Below are positions 1 to 7,590 of a stretch of DNA of 40,237 bases, one piece after another. Location: IMG/VR virus record IMGVR_UViG_3300030329_002252, positions 1 to 40,237 of that record. One strand, 5' to 3'. Under the pieces are notes generated by a model. It made no database searches and was not told the DNA's origin. It saw nothing but the letters and a program-made list of their open reading frames with translations. This DNA comes from a virus. Made by a program: the position numbers and the translations under genes. The number at the start of each line of letters is the position of its first letter. Within the stretch, counting starts at the first letter, position 1.

Positions 1-119
1 CCACTCTCTTCCGATTGTAGCCAATCCAAGCCTATTCCGAGTATTTCACACTCGTAACACCACCTAAACCCCGGTTCTTTAGGTTGTTCACAGGTAGGTG
101 TATCACATTTCTCACTCAT
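1..119 (-). CDS. small four-cysteine (zinc-binding-like) protein, 3' end cut by window edge
   Basis: Reading leftward from an ATG at 119 there is an open frame to the window edge (39 codons, no stop). A strong Shine-Dalgarno, GGAGGG, lies 6 bases upstream. The visible protein has cysteines at residues 5, 10, 21 and 24, the last two as a W-C-Y-E-C knuckle, which looks like a small zinc-binding fold. It begins in a TAATG overlap with the tiny frame at 119-217, the same stop/start coupling used across the rightward genes. Function is unknown. The good ribosome site and the cysteine pattern are the reasons to call it real; its full length cannot be seen. Confidence 0.6.
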   Translation of the reverse strand, partial: MSEKCDTPTCEQPKEPGFRWCYECEILGIGLDWLQSEES

Positions 120-217
120 TAATTACCCTCCATTTTAAGCGTTATGTGTAGTATAATAATAAATAATAATAACCACAGGTGATAAGGATAGCCACAATGA
201 CTACCCTTACCACCCAT
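119..217 (-). CDS. possible 32-aa membrane peptide
   Basis: A 33-codon leftward frame lies between the 153-aa gene and the cysteine mini-protein. It ends in a TAATG overlap with the next start. Residues 14-27 are strongly hydrophobic (leucine/isoleucine rich), as expected for one membrane span. No clear Shine-Dalgarno precedes its ATG, so it may be only a spacer carrying the next gene's ribosome site. Tail-to-head coupling and filling of the gap argue for it; the short length argues against it. No function is proposed. Confidence 0.3.
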   Translation of the reverse strand: MGGKGSHCGYPYHLWLLLFIIILHITLKMEGN

Positions 218-228
218 TACCAATCTGA

Positions 229-690
229 TTAGAAACCTTTGACTGGAGTACCAACTCTATCAGCCCGTGGTATCTCGAACTTAAGATAAGTCCTTTCAGC
301 AAATTCGCCAGTCTTCCTATCAGTATACCCACTATGGCGATAAGTTCGAGGATTTTTCCACTCATTACCATCATTATCAGTATAATTGAGCACTATACGA
401 TAGTCCGCATCAGGTTCAATCTGTAACTTACACTCGGTATTTTGGTTATCGCAGACAGTCTTCGCAAATGCTAACAAGTCTGAACCCACCATTTTACCAG
501 CCTTAACAGACTTGATAGATGCTATAACATCTGGGTCAAGATGACCTTGGAGTTCGATAGTTACAGATTGAGGATTATGCAATGTTTCACCAGTTACCTG
601 ATGCTTTACATCTGTCCACACACCGTTAAATCGTGCTCTCAATGGGTTATTTCTTACAGAGTTAACTATTATATCAGTAATATATTTCAT
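229..690 (-). CDS. unrecognised 153-aa protein, leftward operon
   Basis: The open frame extends six codons further upstream, to 708. I chose the ATG at 690 because it has AAGGAT seven bases upstream and the ATG at 708 has no ribosome site. The protein is mixed alpha/beta in appearance, with two cysteines about seven residues apart and an aspartate/tyrosine-rich beta-type stretch in its second half (ending T-Y-R-H-S-G-Y). No membrane segment or signal peptide is visible. I do not recognise the family. It is the first gene of the leftward unit, opposite to the late genes, so it may belong to an early or regulatory set; that is inference from orientation only. Confidence 0.7.
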   Translation of the reverse strand: MKYITDIIVNSVRNNPLRARFNGVWTDVKHQVTGETLHNPQSVTIELQGHLDPDVIASIKSVKAGKMVGSDLLAFAKTVCDNQNTECKLQIEPDADYRIVLNYTDNDGNEWKNPRTYRHSGYTDRKTGEFAERTYLKFEIPRADRVGTPVKGF

Positions 691-756
691 TATTATATCC
701 TTTATCATTTGATTAGTTTAATAAGTTTATATACATCTATTGTAATAATATATGTA

Positions 757-885
757 TCACAACGGAGGGGGTAAAAAATACCACAACGGTCTGTTAGATT
801 TCAACTGGAGCGAGGTACGAGCCCGTGAAATCAGACCGGTGGGGGAATGTGAATATCAAGTGCACGCATTCTACAGCAATTTTTC
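757..885 (+). ncRNA. candidate structured RNA (two hairpins followed by a T-run)
   Basis: Hairpin 1: CGGTCT (787-792) pairs with AGACCG (833-838). After a 4-base bulge, GATTTCA (797-803) pairs with TGAAATC (826-832), giving 13 base pairs around a 22-base G-rich loop. Hairpin 2: GAATGTG (845-851) pairs with CGCATTC (865-871) with one G-T pair, and is followed by a T5 run at 880-884. A smaller GGTA/TACC hairpin (770-782) and a direct repeat CACAACGG (757-764, 782-789) lie just upstream. The arrangement could be a small RNA with terminator, a leader, or a protein-binding DNA site. The strand is assumed from the T-run. I do not recognise an RNA family. Confidence 0.35.
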
Positions 886-1045
886 CAAAAGTGACCTAGT
901 TAATACCCTTCTATCGAGGAAAAGCCGTATATTACCCTTATGGATAACTTTTTTCAACGGATTGGCACTTTTTTCGTGACCTTATGGGGTTTTTCAATAG
1001 TTGTTTTTCTATATTATATTTTGCAATATTTAAACGGAATTGCAC

Positions 1046-1204
1046 AAATATTAGTATTATTTGCTAGTTAGTATAAAATCATTAGGATATCTGGTATTTT
1101 TTTTGTATTTTTAAATATTAGTACTAATATATAGTACTAGTATATCTAGTACTGGAATGCTATAGTTTATAATAAGCATCTTAGTATTTAATATTAGTTC
1201 TAAT
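1046..1204. repeat. TAGTACT operator-like repeats
   Basis: ATATTAGTACTAATAT (1115-1130) is a perfect 16-base palindrome. TAGTACT occurs at 1119-1125, 1132-1138 and 1147-1153. Related half-matched copies are AATATTAGTATTAT (1047-1060) and AATATTAGTTCTAAT (1190-1204). Clustered palindromes between divergent genes are typical of repressor or activator binding sites; an origin with iterons is the alternative. Confidence 0.5.
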
Positions 1205-1245
1205 TTTCGTACTAACCATCAATTATACGTAGAAAAACAAAACTA

Positions 1246-1275
1246 TTGTGCTTTGTATCACAAAGTTTGTATATT
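1246..1275 (+). promoter_or_regulatory. candidate sigma70-like promoter for the rightward genes
   Basis: TTGTGC (1246-1251) and TATATT (1270-1275) are separated by 18 bases and placed so that transcription would start near 1282, about 37 bases before the first rightward ATG. The match is fair, not consensus, in very AT-rich DNA. Confidence 0.4.
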
Positions 1276-1279
1276 ACTT

Positions 1280-1293
1280 GCGTAATAATACGC
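1280..1293. promoter_or_regulatory. inverted repeat at the expected transcription start
   Basis: GCGTA (1280-1284), loop ATAA, TACGC (1289-1293) form a perfect 5-bp inverted repeat overlapping the start site expected from the 1246-1275 promoter. It may be an operator or a 5' leader hairpin. A second GCGTAA follows at 1292-1297. Confidence 0.35.
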
Positions 1294-1318
1294 GTAATTT
1301 ACACAATAAGGAGTTAAA

Positions 1319-1600
1319 ATGGCATCAAAAGTAAAATATACCACTACAGAGTCGGGTAACGTCGAGTTAGGCCAAGCAGGAAGCCAGTACATTGCTGCTG
1401 AGCAGACTGCAGTTCTCCCCTCTAGCGGTGATTTTGTCAAGATTCATGTGTTTTCAGCTGGACCTTTGACTACAGTAGGCGCTGAAGCAGCCTTTCCATC
1501 ATTATCGGCTGTAACAGTACCTGCAGGGACCATATTGTATGGTAGATTCACTTCTATCACTACAGGAGTTGGCATTACATTAGTAGCATATAACGGTTAA
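1319..1600 (+). CDS. small hypothetical structural protein (93 aa)
   Basis: First rightward gene, with AAGGAG five bases before the ATG. The protein is small, rich in Ala, Gly, Thr and Val, and looks all-beta. It ends in a pattern (A-G-T-I-L-Y-G-R-F-T) that resembles small phage structural or decoration proteins in which a value is given a floor or baseline strand. No membrane segment or catalytic motif is visible. Two bases separate it from the endolysin gene. A virion role is inferred only from composition and its place before the terminase; it is otherwise unrecognised. Confidence 0.7.
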   Translation: MASKVKYTTTESGNVELGQAGSQYIAAEQTAVLPSSGDFVKIHVFSAGPLTTVGAEAAFPSLSAVTVPAGTILYGRFTSITTGVGITLVAYNG

Positions 1601-1602
1601 TC

Positions 1603-2010
1603 ATGCCTAAATTCGGAAAAAAATCCCGCGAGCAATTGGCTACGTGCCATCCTGACCTTCAAAAGTTATTCAACGAAGTTATAAAACACGTTGATTGTTC
1701 TGTGTTAGAAGGACACAGAGGTAAAGAAAGGCAGAATAAGGCATATGACGAAGGAAAGAGCAAGGTTCGTTTCCCTAATGGTAGGCATAATACTAGTCCT
1801 AGCATCGCTGTTGACGTCACACCTTACCCTATTCGATGGTCTGACCGTGAAAGACAAACTCTCTTTGCAGGGTTTTGCATTGGGATGGCTAATAGGATGG
1901 GTATACAAATTCGGTGGGGTGGAGACTGGGATTCGGATTTCGAAGTAAATGATAATAAATTTGATGATTTCCCACACTTTGAGCTAAGGAATGTATCAGA
2001 TAACGATTAA
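1603..2010 (+). CDS. endolysin, M15-family peptidase (L-alanyl-D-glutamate / D-Ala-D-Ala type)
   Basis: Predicted zinc peptidase that cuts peptide cross-bridges in peptidoglycan for host lysis. The M15 zinc triad is visible: G-R-H-N-T-S-P-S (His62), then Ala-Val-Asp (Asp71), then D-F-P-H-F-E-L (His125), with the usual W-G-G-D-W before the last ligand. At 135 aa it is the length of single-domain phage endolysins of this family (the T5 endolysin is the reference) and has no cell-wall-binding domain or signal peptide, so it should need a holin; a candidate lies at 19351. Its 3' end overlaps the small terminase gene by 20 bases. Exact bond specificity cannot be read from sequence. Confidence 0.9.
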   Translation: MPKFGKKSREQLATCHPDLQKLFNEVIKHVDCSVLEGHRGKERQNKAYDEGKSKVRFPNGRHNTSPSIAVDVTPYPIRWSDRERQTLFAGFCIGMANRMGIQIRWGGDWDSDFEVNDNKFDDFPHFELRNVSDND

Positions 2011-2782
2011 TCACCGTGGAGGTGAGAAAACAAGAACTTACTCCATTTATCGTAAGGATGAAGCGGATGAGGAAGGAATACGCTATTTACATTGGAAGAA
2101 GGCAGAAATAGGCGAATATGCCTTATCTGACGATGGATATGTAGCAAAAGTGATAAATAAAGCTGAATACCCCGGCAATAGGGGTTTTAGCAATATTTAC
2201 ATTAGATTCCCTTGGGGTTATACTTTTTACAATACACAGTATCCAACAAGGAAACTTAACGCAAAAGGCCGTAAAACTAATACAACCCTCTCAGGGAAGC
2301 CTTATACTGAAGTTAAGATGAAATCAGAGAAGTATCGAAACTTTGCAATGACTTATGCAATGTGTAATATGGAGGCTGATTTAGCTATAGATATATGTTT
2401 CGGAGCAGTAGACGACAGAGAAAGACGTAAATATCGCCGAACAATTAGAACGGAGGCTTTTAAAAATATGGTAAGAGAAGAACTACAGTCCCTCTTAAAG
2501 AGCCATGGAATGACAGAAGATTATACTTTAGACCTTTTAGAACAAACTATTGTTAAAGCAAAGGATAAAGGTGATATAACTAACCTTATGAGAGCTATAG
2601 AGAATCTTCAGGATATGCATGGTATGAAAGATAAACATCTCGTTAAGACTACAGATAAGCTAGAAGCTACTAGTTCTGTAACTCTTATTGATGAATTAAG
2701 AGAGGAGGAGAGGAAACTTGTTGCTACGCGTACCACTCTGGAAGAGAATACAGAGGATGATAAAGAGGAAAAGGAAGAATAA
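1991..2782 (+). CDS. probable terminase small subunit
   Basis: 263-aa protein immediately upstream of the large terminase. The N-terminal third is beta-rich and unrecognised. From about residue 105 it is helical and charged, with segments resembling small-terminase helices (K-M-K-S-E-K-Y-R-N-F-A; E-L-Q-S-L-L-K-S-H-G-M; a helical N-L-M-R-A-I-E-N-L-Q stretch). The C-terminus is very acidic (E/D/K tail). Family knowledge: the small subunit recognises packaging sites and regulates the large-subunit ATPase. Here that role rests mainly on position and helical content. The start overlaps the endolysin gene end; AAGGA lies directly against the ATG, an unusually tight ribosome site. Confidence 0.65.
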   Translation: MYQITINHRGGEKTRTYSIYRKDEADEEGIRYLHWKKAEIGEYALSDDGYVAKVINKAEYPGNRGFSNIYIRFPWGYTFYNTQYPTRKLNAKGRKTNTTLSGKPYTEVKMKSEKYRNFAMTYAMCNMEADLAIDICFGAVDDRERRKYRRTIRTEAFKNMVREELQSLLKSHGMTEDYTLDLLEQTIVKAKDKGDITNLMRAIENLQDMHGMKDKHLVKTTDKLEATSSVTLIDELREEERKLVATRTTLEENTEDDKEEKEE

Positions 2783-4276
2783 TTGGATTATGAAGAAAAA
2801 TATGCTCAGCAACAAGCGCTAAAGAAGCTTTATAACAATATGGGTTTGTTTGGAAGATACTGTTTTCCAACAGCTCTCAACAAGGACACCCCTCCATTTC
2901 ACGTAGATTTATATGCATCTTTAAGGGATGAGTCAAAAAGGCGTGTGGCAATAGCTGCACCCCGTGGTACAGCTAAAAGTACAACGACTTCTTTAATCTT
3001 CCCTTTGCATAAGGTGGCATTTAAGAAGAGTGATGAAGATTTATTTATCGTAATCATCTCTGAATCACAGGCTCAATCCATAAATTTCTTGAGCCGTATT
3101 AAATACCACCTTTCCATGTCACAACAATTTAGGGATATATTTGGAGATTTTGGACCTTCTACAGCCAGACGTTGGACTAACAATGATGTTATACTCTCAA
3201 ACGGAACACGTATTATTGCAGTGGGGACTGGACAGAGAGTTAGAGGGTTCATTGAAGGAGATACCCGTCCTAATCTAATAATAGTGGACGATTTTGAATC
3301 TGAATTAAACGCGGCAACCTTAGAGGCTCGGGCTAAAAATCGTAAATGGATGACGGAAGCTGTCATACCATCTCTCTCAGATGACGGCAAGATAGTAATG
3401 ATTGGGACGGTAATTTCCGAAGACTGCTTTTTATATTGGGTAAAAGGCTCTGAATCTTGGCATGTACAATGGTATGCTATCTGGGATGAAGATGAAAAGA
3501 GTATATGGCCTGAAAGGTTCCCAAAAGAAAGAATACTCCAAATTAAAGGTGAATTTGAATCAGTAGGTAATGCTAATGGATTTTATCAAGAATACATGAA
3601 TATTGCTCAAAGTCCTGATTCTGCTCCATTTAAACCTGAATGGATAAAATTACATCATTATGACTATGAATATCGTAATGGACAAAGCATATTAACAAGA
3701 AAGGTAGGAGATGAAGAAAAGATTATACCAATTGATGTCTATTGTGGGGTTGACCCTGCTAGTTCTTTATCACTTCGCGCTGATTACTTTGTTATCGCTA
3801 CTATCGGGGTTGACCACGATAATAATAAATATGTACTCGATATCTTCAGAAAGCGTATATCTCCTGCTGAACAGCCCCAAAAGATTATTGACACGTTTAA
3901 AAAGTTTCATCCAAGGAGAATGAAGATTGAAACAACTGGTTATCAGGAAGCATTAAGAACAGCCGTTAGGGAGATAATGAGAGTTGAAAGTCTTTATATA
4001 CCCGGATTAGAAGCAGGAGTTAAGCCTCGTACTCGTAAAAGTGAACGATTAATGTCTTTAGTGCCAATGTTTGCTAAAGAAAGCTTTCATTTTAGGCCAG
4101 AAGACCTTTCAGCACAACAAGAGTTCTTATCTTATCCAAAAGGGAAACATGATGATGTAATGGATGCAGTATGGACTGCATTAGACGGGCACAAGCCTTG
4201 TAGAGCCAAAGATTACGACGATAGTAAGAAAAAAGATACAAAACGAATAAAAAGACTTGATTGGCTTACAATGTAA
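2783..4276 (+). CDS. terL: terminase large subunit (packaging ATPase/nuclease)
   Basis: DNA-packaging motor: ATPase plus headful nuclease. Walker A is A-P-R-G-T-A-K-S-T (residues 59-67). Walker B is L-I-I-V-D-D (165-170) followed by F-E, the catalytic acid. The RNase H-like nuclease domain shows G-V-D-P-A (Asp324), a middle acidic K-I-E (Glu383) and the C-terminal K-H-D-D-V-M-D (Asp457/458/461). Length (497 aa) is normal. The start is TTG at 2783, directly after the upstream TAA, with GGAAG just before it; no ATG in the first codons has a better site, so tight translational coupling to the small subunit is likely. Confidence 0.95.
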   Translation: MDYEEKYAQQQALKKLYNNMGLFGRYCFPTALNKDTPPFHVDLYASLRDESKRRVAIAAPRGTAKSTTTSLIFPLHKVAFKKSDEDLFIVIISESQAQSINFLSRIKYHLSMSQQFRDIFGDFGPSTARRWTNNDVILSNGTRIIAVGTGQRVRGFIEGDTRPNLIIVDDFESELNAATLEARAKNRKWMTEAVIPSLSDDGKIVMIGTVISEDCFLYWVKGSESWHVQWYAIWDEDEKSIWPERFPKERILQIKGEFESVGNANGFYQEYMNIAQSPDSAPFKPEWIKLHHYDYEYRNGQSILTRKVGDEEKIIPIDVYCGVDPASSLSLRADYFVIATIGVDHDNNKYVLDIFRKRISPAEQPQKIIDTFKKFHPRRMKIETTGYQEALRTAVREIMRVESLYIPGLEAGVKPRTRKSERLMSLVPMFAKESFHFRPEDLSAQQEFLSYPKGKHDDVMDAVWTALDGHKPCRAKDYDDSKKKDTKRIKRLDWLTM

Positions 4277-4292
4277 GTTGTAAATTACGTAC

Positions 4293-6452
4293 ATGGCATA
4301 CTCCACAAAAACGTCCAAAAAGGACGTTGTTACCAAAACAAAAGAACTTTATGACATATATCGTCAAAGACGACATACTTGGGCTAACCACGCAAAAGAA
4401 GACCGCGAATTTAGATTAGGCAGACAATGGACAAAAGCTCAAGCTGACGCCTTAGAAGCGAGGGGGCAAGCTCCTATTGTGATAAATAGGATACATCCAG
4501 CAGTGGAGACTGCTAAAGCAATGCTGACAGCTAATCGCCCATCATTTAGATGCTCTCCTCGAGAAGACTCTGACAGAAAAGTAGCTAATGTTCTTAGTGC
4601 TTTGTTGGCGTATTCATATGATATCTCTGATGGGCGCAATGTTGTGCGCGAGGCTGTTGATGATTACTATGTAACTGGGTTAGGTTATATAATGTGTTAT
4701 CAAGACCCATCCGCAGATGATGGAAAAGGCGAAGTTAAAATAACAGATGTAGACCCAATGGACGTGTTTGTTGACCCGAACGCGCGTCACAGATTCTTTG
4801 ATGATGCTGAAAATATTATAATCTCTAGACAATTCACAAAAGAACAAGCTAAAAAGCTTTATCCTATGTATGAGTCTAAAATTAAGAATGCTGGTGGTAA
4901 TTATGATGATGATAGACCTATTACATTAAGAAAAGACTCTGGAGAGGTTCAATTCCCTGAAGATGTAGGTATGGTTCCTGAAACAGATTATATTAGAGGT
5001 TATGAAAGATATTATAAAAAATACGTAGAAAAATACAGGACATTTGAAAGATGGTCTAAAAAAGAAGAACTCCTTGATGAAGATGAGTATCTTGAAGATT
5101 ATATACTTAGACCTGCATGGTATGTTAACGGTCAAATAGTTACTGATTCTATTTCAGCTGCTCAATTGGTTGAAATGTACAAACAGCAGGCTAGGCAAGC
5201 TCATCAACAAGAAGTACAAAGGATGATTAATGAGGGTTATGACCCTGAAACTGTACCATCTCCTAAATCAATGGACCCGGTTGTAGAGGAAGTGACATAT
5301 GGAGACTTGATAAAAAATGGAGAAATAGAGGTAGTGCAAGTTATGGTACGCCGTGTATGCATGTGCGTAGTTATGGGTAATAAACTATTATATGAAAGAG
5401 TTCTTCCTACTGAAAATTATCCAATAGTACCAATAGTAAATATACATACAAGAACTCCATATCCTACATCAGATGTTAGAATGGTGAGAGGAGTTCAAGA
5501 ATATATAAATAAAACTCGTTCTTTGATTATAGCTCATGCTACCACTTCTACTAATACTAAGATATTAGTCCCAGAAGGCAGTGTTGATATGAGTGAATTT
5601 GAGCAAAAGTGGGCTCAACCCGGAGTTGCCATTCCTTATGACCCTACTGATGGACCGCCTGTAGCAGTACAGCCAAGTCCATTGCCAAATGAACTTTATA
5701 ATAATGAACAGACAGCGAAAGCTGATATTGACCACGCTCTAGGTCTCTATGAGATGATGATGGGCAATTCTCAGGCGGCGCCACAAACCTATAAAGCAAC
5801 TATTTCGCTGGATGAGTTTGGTCAAAGAAAGATAAAGTCAAAGCTAGCTGATATCGAATCAGCACTTACAAGGGTTGGACAAGTTGCTATATCTTTAATG
5901 CAACAGTTATATACAACTGAAAAGATATTTAGAGTGGTTCAACCAAACAATTCTATGTCAGAATACGTTATTAATAAGCGTCTTGTTGATGATAAACAAC
6001 AGGAAATAAAAGTTATTAACGATTTGACAATTGGCAAATATGACGTTATTGTTGTTGCAGGTTCTACCTTACCAAGCAATCGTTATGCCGAACTAGAGTT
6101 CTATATGGATGCGTACGCGAAAGGGCTTGTCGACAGACAAGAAGTTCTTAAGAAGACTGAAGTCTTTGATATGGAAGGCGTTATGCAACGTATGGATGCA
6201 ATTGCCCAACTGCAAAGTCAGTTGCAGCAAGCAGGTGATAAGATTAAGAAGCTCGAAGGCGATTTACAATCCCGTGACCGAGAGTCAGTTAATCTTAGAA
6301 AGAAAGTCGAAGTTGAGAAGTTTAAGTCAGGACTGGACAAAACGCAGAATAAAGCTTCTGCCGCCGCCCAGCTATTTGAAAAACGTCTTGGCGACGAAGA
6401 TAAAAACATTCGTGCTAAAATTGAACAGGCTGCTTCGGCAACCAAAAACTAA
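4293..6452 (+). CDS. portal protein (P22-like, large)
   Basis: Dodecameric ring at the capsid vertex for DNA entry and exit and for tail attachment. 719 aa, close to the P22 portal (725 aa). The N-terminal half has the family look: W-x-x-x-A-K-E-D-R-E-F near residue 35, P-I-V-I-N-R-I-H-P around 60-75, then D-P-M-D-V-F-V-D-P near 150. The last about 120 residues are a long charged and Gln-rich coiled coil, equivalent in position to the P22 portal barrel. It follows the large terminase by 16 bases with no clear Shine-Dalgarno. Order terminase-portal-scaffold-capsid supports the call. Confidence 0.9.
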   Translation: MAYSTKTSKKDVVTKTKELYDIYRQRRHTWANHAKEDREFRLGRQWTKAQADALEARGQAPIVINRIHPAVETAKAMLTANRPSFRCSPREDSDRKVANVLSALLAYSYDISDGRNVVREAVDDYYVTGLGYIMCYQDPSADDGKGEVKITDVDPMDVFVDPNARHRFFDDAENIIISRQFTKEQAKKLYPMYESKIKNAGGNYDDDRPITLRKDSGEVQFPEDVGMVPETDYIRGYERYYKKYVEKYRTFERWSKKEELLDEDEYLEDYILRPAWYVNGQIVTDSISAAQLVEMYKQQARQAHQQEVQRMINEGYDPETVPSPKSMDPVVEEVTYGDLIKNGEIEVVQVMVRRVCMCVVMGNKLLYERVLPTENYPIVPIVNIHTRTPYPTSDVRMVRGVQEYINKTRSLIIAHATTSTNTKILVPEGSVDMSEFEQKWAQPGVAIPYDPTDGPPVAVQPSPLPNELYNNEQTAKADIDHALGLYEMMMGNSQAAPQTYKATISLDEFGQRKIKSKLADIESALTRVGQVAISLMQQLYTTEKIFRVVQPNNSMSEYVINKRLVDDKQQEIKVINDLTIGKYDVIVVAGSTLPSNRYAELEFYMDAYAKGLVDRQEVLKKTEVFDMEGVMQRMDAIAQLQSQLQQAGDKIKKLEGDLQSRDRESVNLRKKVEVEKFKSGLDKTQNKASAAAQLFEKRLGDEDKNIRAKIEQAASATKN

Positions 6453-6501
6453 GACACCCTTGGCACGACAAGGCTCTTAACATATAAGGAAACTTAAAAC
6501 A

Positions 6502-7566
6502 ATGAATAGCGAACAAGCATTTAGCGAAGACACCCCTCAAGCAGAGGGCTCTACGGCTGAAAAACCGTTTTCTTTCGATGACGTGATTTTTGGACCAGAA
6601 GGTGAGAGAAAAGCAGACGCCCCTCCTAGAACTCAGGAGCAGGTAGCAGCAGACGTAAAGGCTCAAGAAACAAAGCCAGTTGAGATGGCACCTATTAATA
6701 CAGGTGAACCAGCTCCAATCATTCCTACTCCGGAATTAAAACCGGTAGAAGGTCAAACTCAGGTTGATGGTAGCACTTATCAAGCTAAGAATGATGACAA
6801 GAGGTTTGAATACTGGCAATCAAAGGCATCTAAATTGCAAAATCAAGTTAATGAAATGCAACAAAAAATGCCTTTAATTGAGCATTTGGAGAGAAACCCT
6901 CAAATGATGCAACAGCCACAGCAAGCTCAAGCTCCTGTGGAGCAACAAACTGAAGAATTTCCTCCACCACCAGAAAAGCCCGGAAGACCGCGTAATTTTT
7001 CAAGAGAAGCCGCATACACAGACCCAGCAAGTGAATCAGCAGCGTATCTTGATGCAGTAGAAGATTGGCGAGATAATATGGATGAATATAATGAACTTAA
7101 GTCAGAATATGAAACTGCTAGAGTGCAGGATTATATGCAACAGCAAGAAATGGCGCGCCAACAACAGGTGCAACAACAACAGGCTGTAGCACAGCAACAA
7201 CAACAAACTCAAGAAGTTCATGAGTATGTTCAAGGTCATTATGGTATGACGGCTAATGAAGCTGGAGAATTTATTAATAAGTTCTCTGACCCTAATTCTA
7301 TAAGCATGGACAATTTAGTTCAGTTGTTTAGGATTCAAAAGGGAGGGGCTGCTCCCGTGACTAATACTCACGATATGCCTCAAGCTCCAAGCCCAGTTGT
7401 AACATCTCCTTCGCCTGCTTTCCAACAGCAACAAAGAGCGCAACAAGTTGCACCTACCATGGGCGTAGTGTCCGGGCAGAGTACAGCTGCACAGCCTGAA
7501 GTACCGGCTGGTCAAAAGTTTATGGAGGCATTAATAGGTAAACACAACGATAATAAGGCTTTTTAG
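6502..7566 (+). CDS. probable capsid scaffolding protein
   Basis: 354 aa between portal and major capsid, the standard place of the scaffold. The sequence is low complexity: an acidic, proline-rich N-terminal part, a helical segment at about 95-125 (F-E-Y-W-Q-S-K-A-S-K-L-Q-N-Q), then long Gln-rich tracts (QQQ, PQQAQ), a Pro-rich patch (E-E-F-P-P-P-P-E-K-P-G), and a short C-terminal helical tail that could bind the capsid protein. No enzymatic motif and no protease domain were seen, so it appears to be a separate scaffold without a prohead protease. AAGGA lies 11 bases before the ATG. Confidence 0.75.
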   Translation: MNSEQAFSEDTPQAEGSTAEKPFSFDDVIFGPEGERKADAPPRTQEQVAADVKAQETKPVEMAPINTGEPAPIIPTPELKPVEGQTQVDGSTYQAKNDDKRFEYWQSKASKLQNQVNEMQQKMPLIEHLERNPQMMQQPQQAQAPVEQQTEEFPPPPEKPGRPRNFSREAAYTDPASESAAYLDAVEDWRDNMDEYNELKSEYETARVQDYMQQQEMARQQQVQQQQAVAQQQQQTQEVHEYVQGHYGMTANEAGEFINKFSDPNSISMDNLVQLFRIQKGGAAPVTNTHDMPQAPSPVVTSPSPAFQQQQRAQQVAPTMGVVSGQSTAAQPEVPAGQKFMEALIGKHNDNKAF

Positions 7567-7590
7567 CCTTGAAAGGTTAGGTAAATAACA

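Larger units (their letters stand above)
691..1318. promoter_or_regulatory. divergent intergenic control region
   Basis: About 630 bases separate the leftward gene from the rightward late genes. The left part (757-885) is less AT-rich and holds two strong hairpins. The middle (890-1110) is AT-rich and carries CCTTATGG twice (936-943 and 980-987) and T-runs. The right part (1046-1204) holds repeats around TAGTACT, then a candidate sigma70-like promoter and an inverted repeat just before the first rightward gene. Plus-strand frames across 541-979 lack ribosome sites and overlap the hairpins, so I read the region as non-coding. This is the most likely site of transcription control in the window. 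Confidence 0.7.

Noticed and set aside
787-871. tRNA or tRNA-derived attachment site
   Set aside because: No anticodon arm, T-arm GTTCGA-like box or CCA end could be fitted to the hairpins; no integrase gene is in the window.
541-979. Two plus-strand open frames (541-774 and 752-979)
   Set aside because: No ribosome sites, one lies antisense to the 153-aa gene, the other runs through the hairpin element, and neither protein has plausible composition.
6109-6480. Plus-strand frame overlapping the portal 3' end
   Set aside because: It is a shadow of the coiled-coil-coding portal sequence and has no ribosome site.
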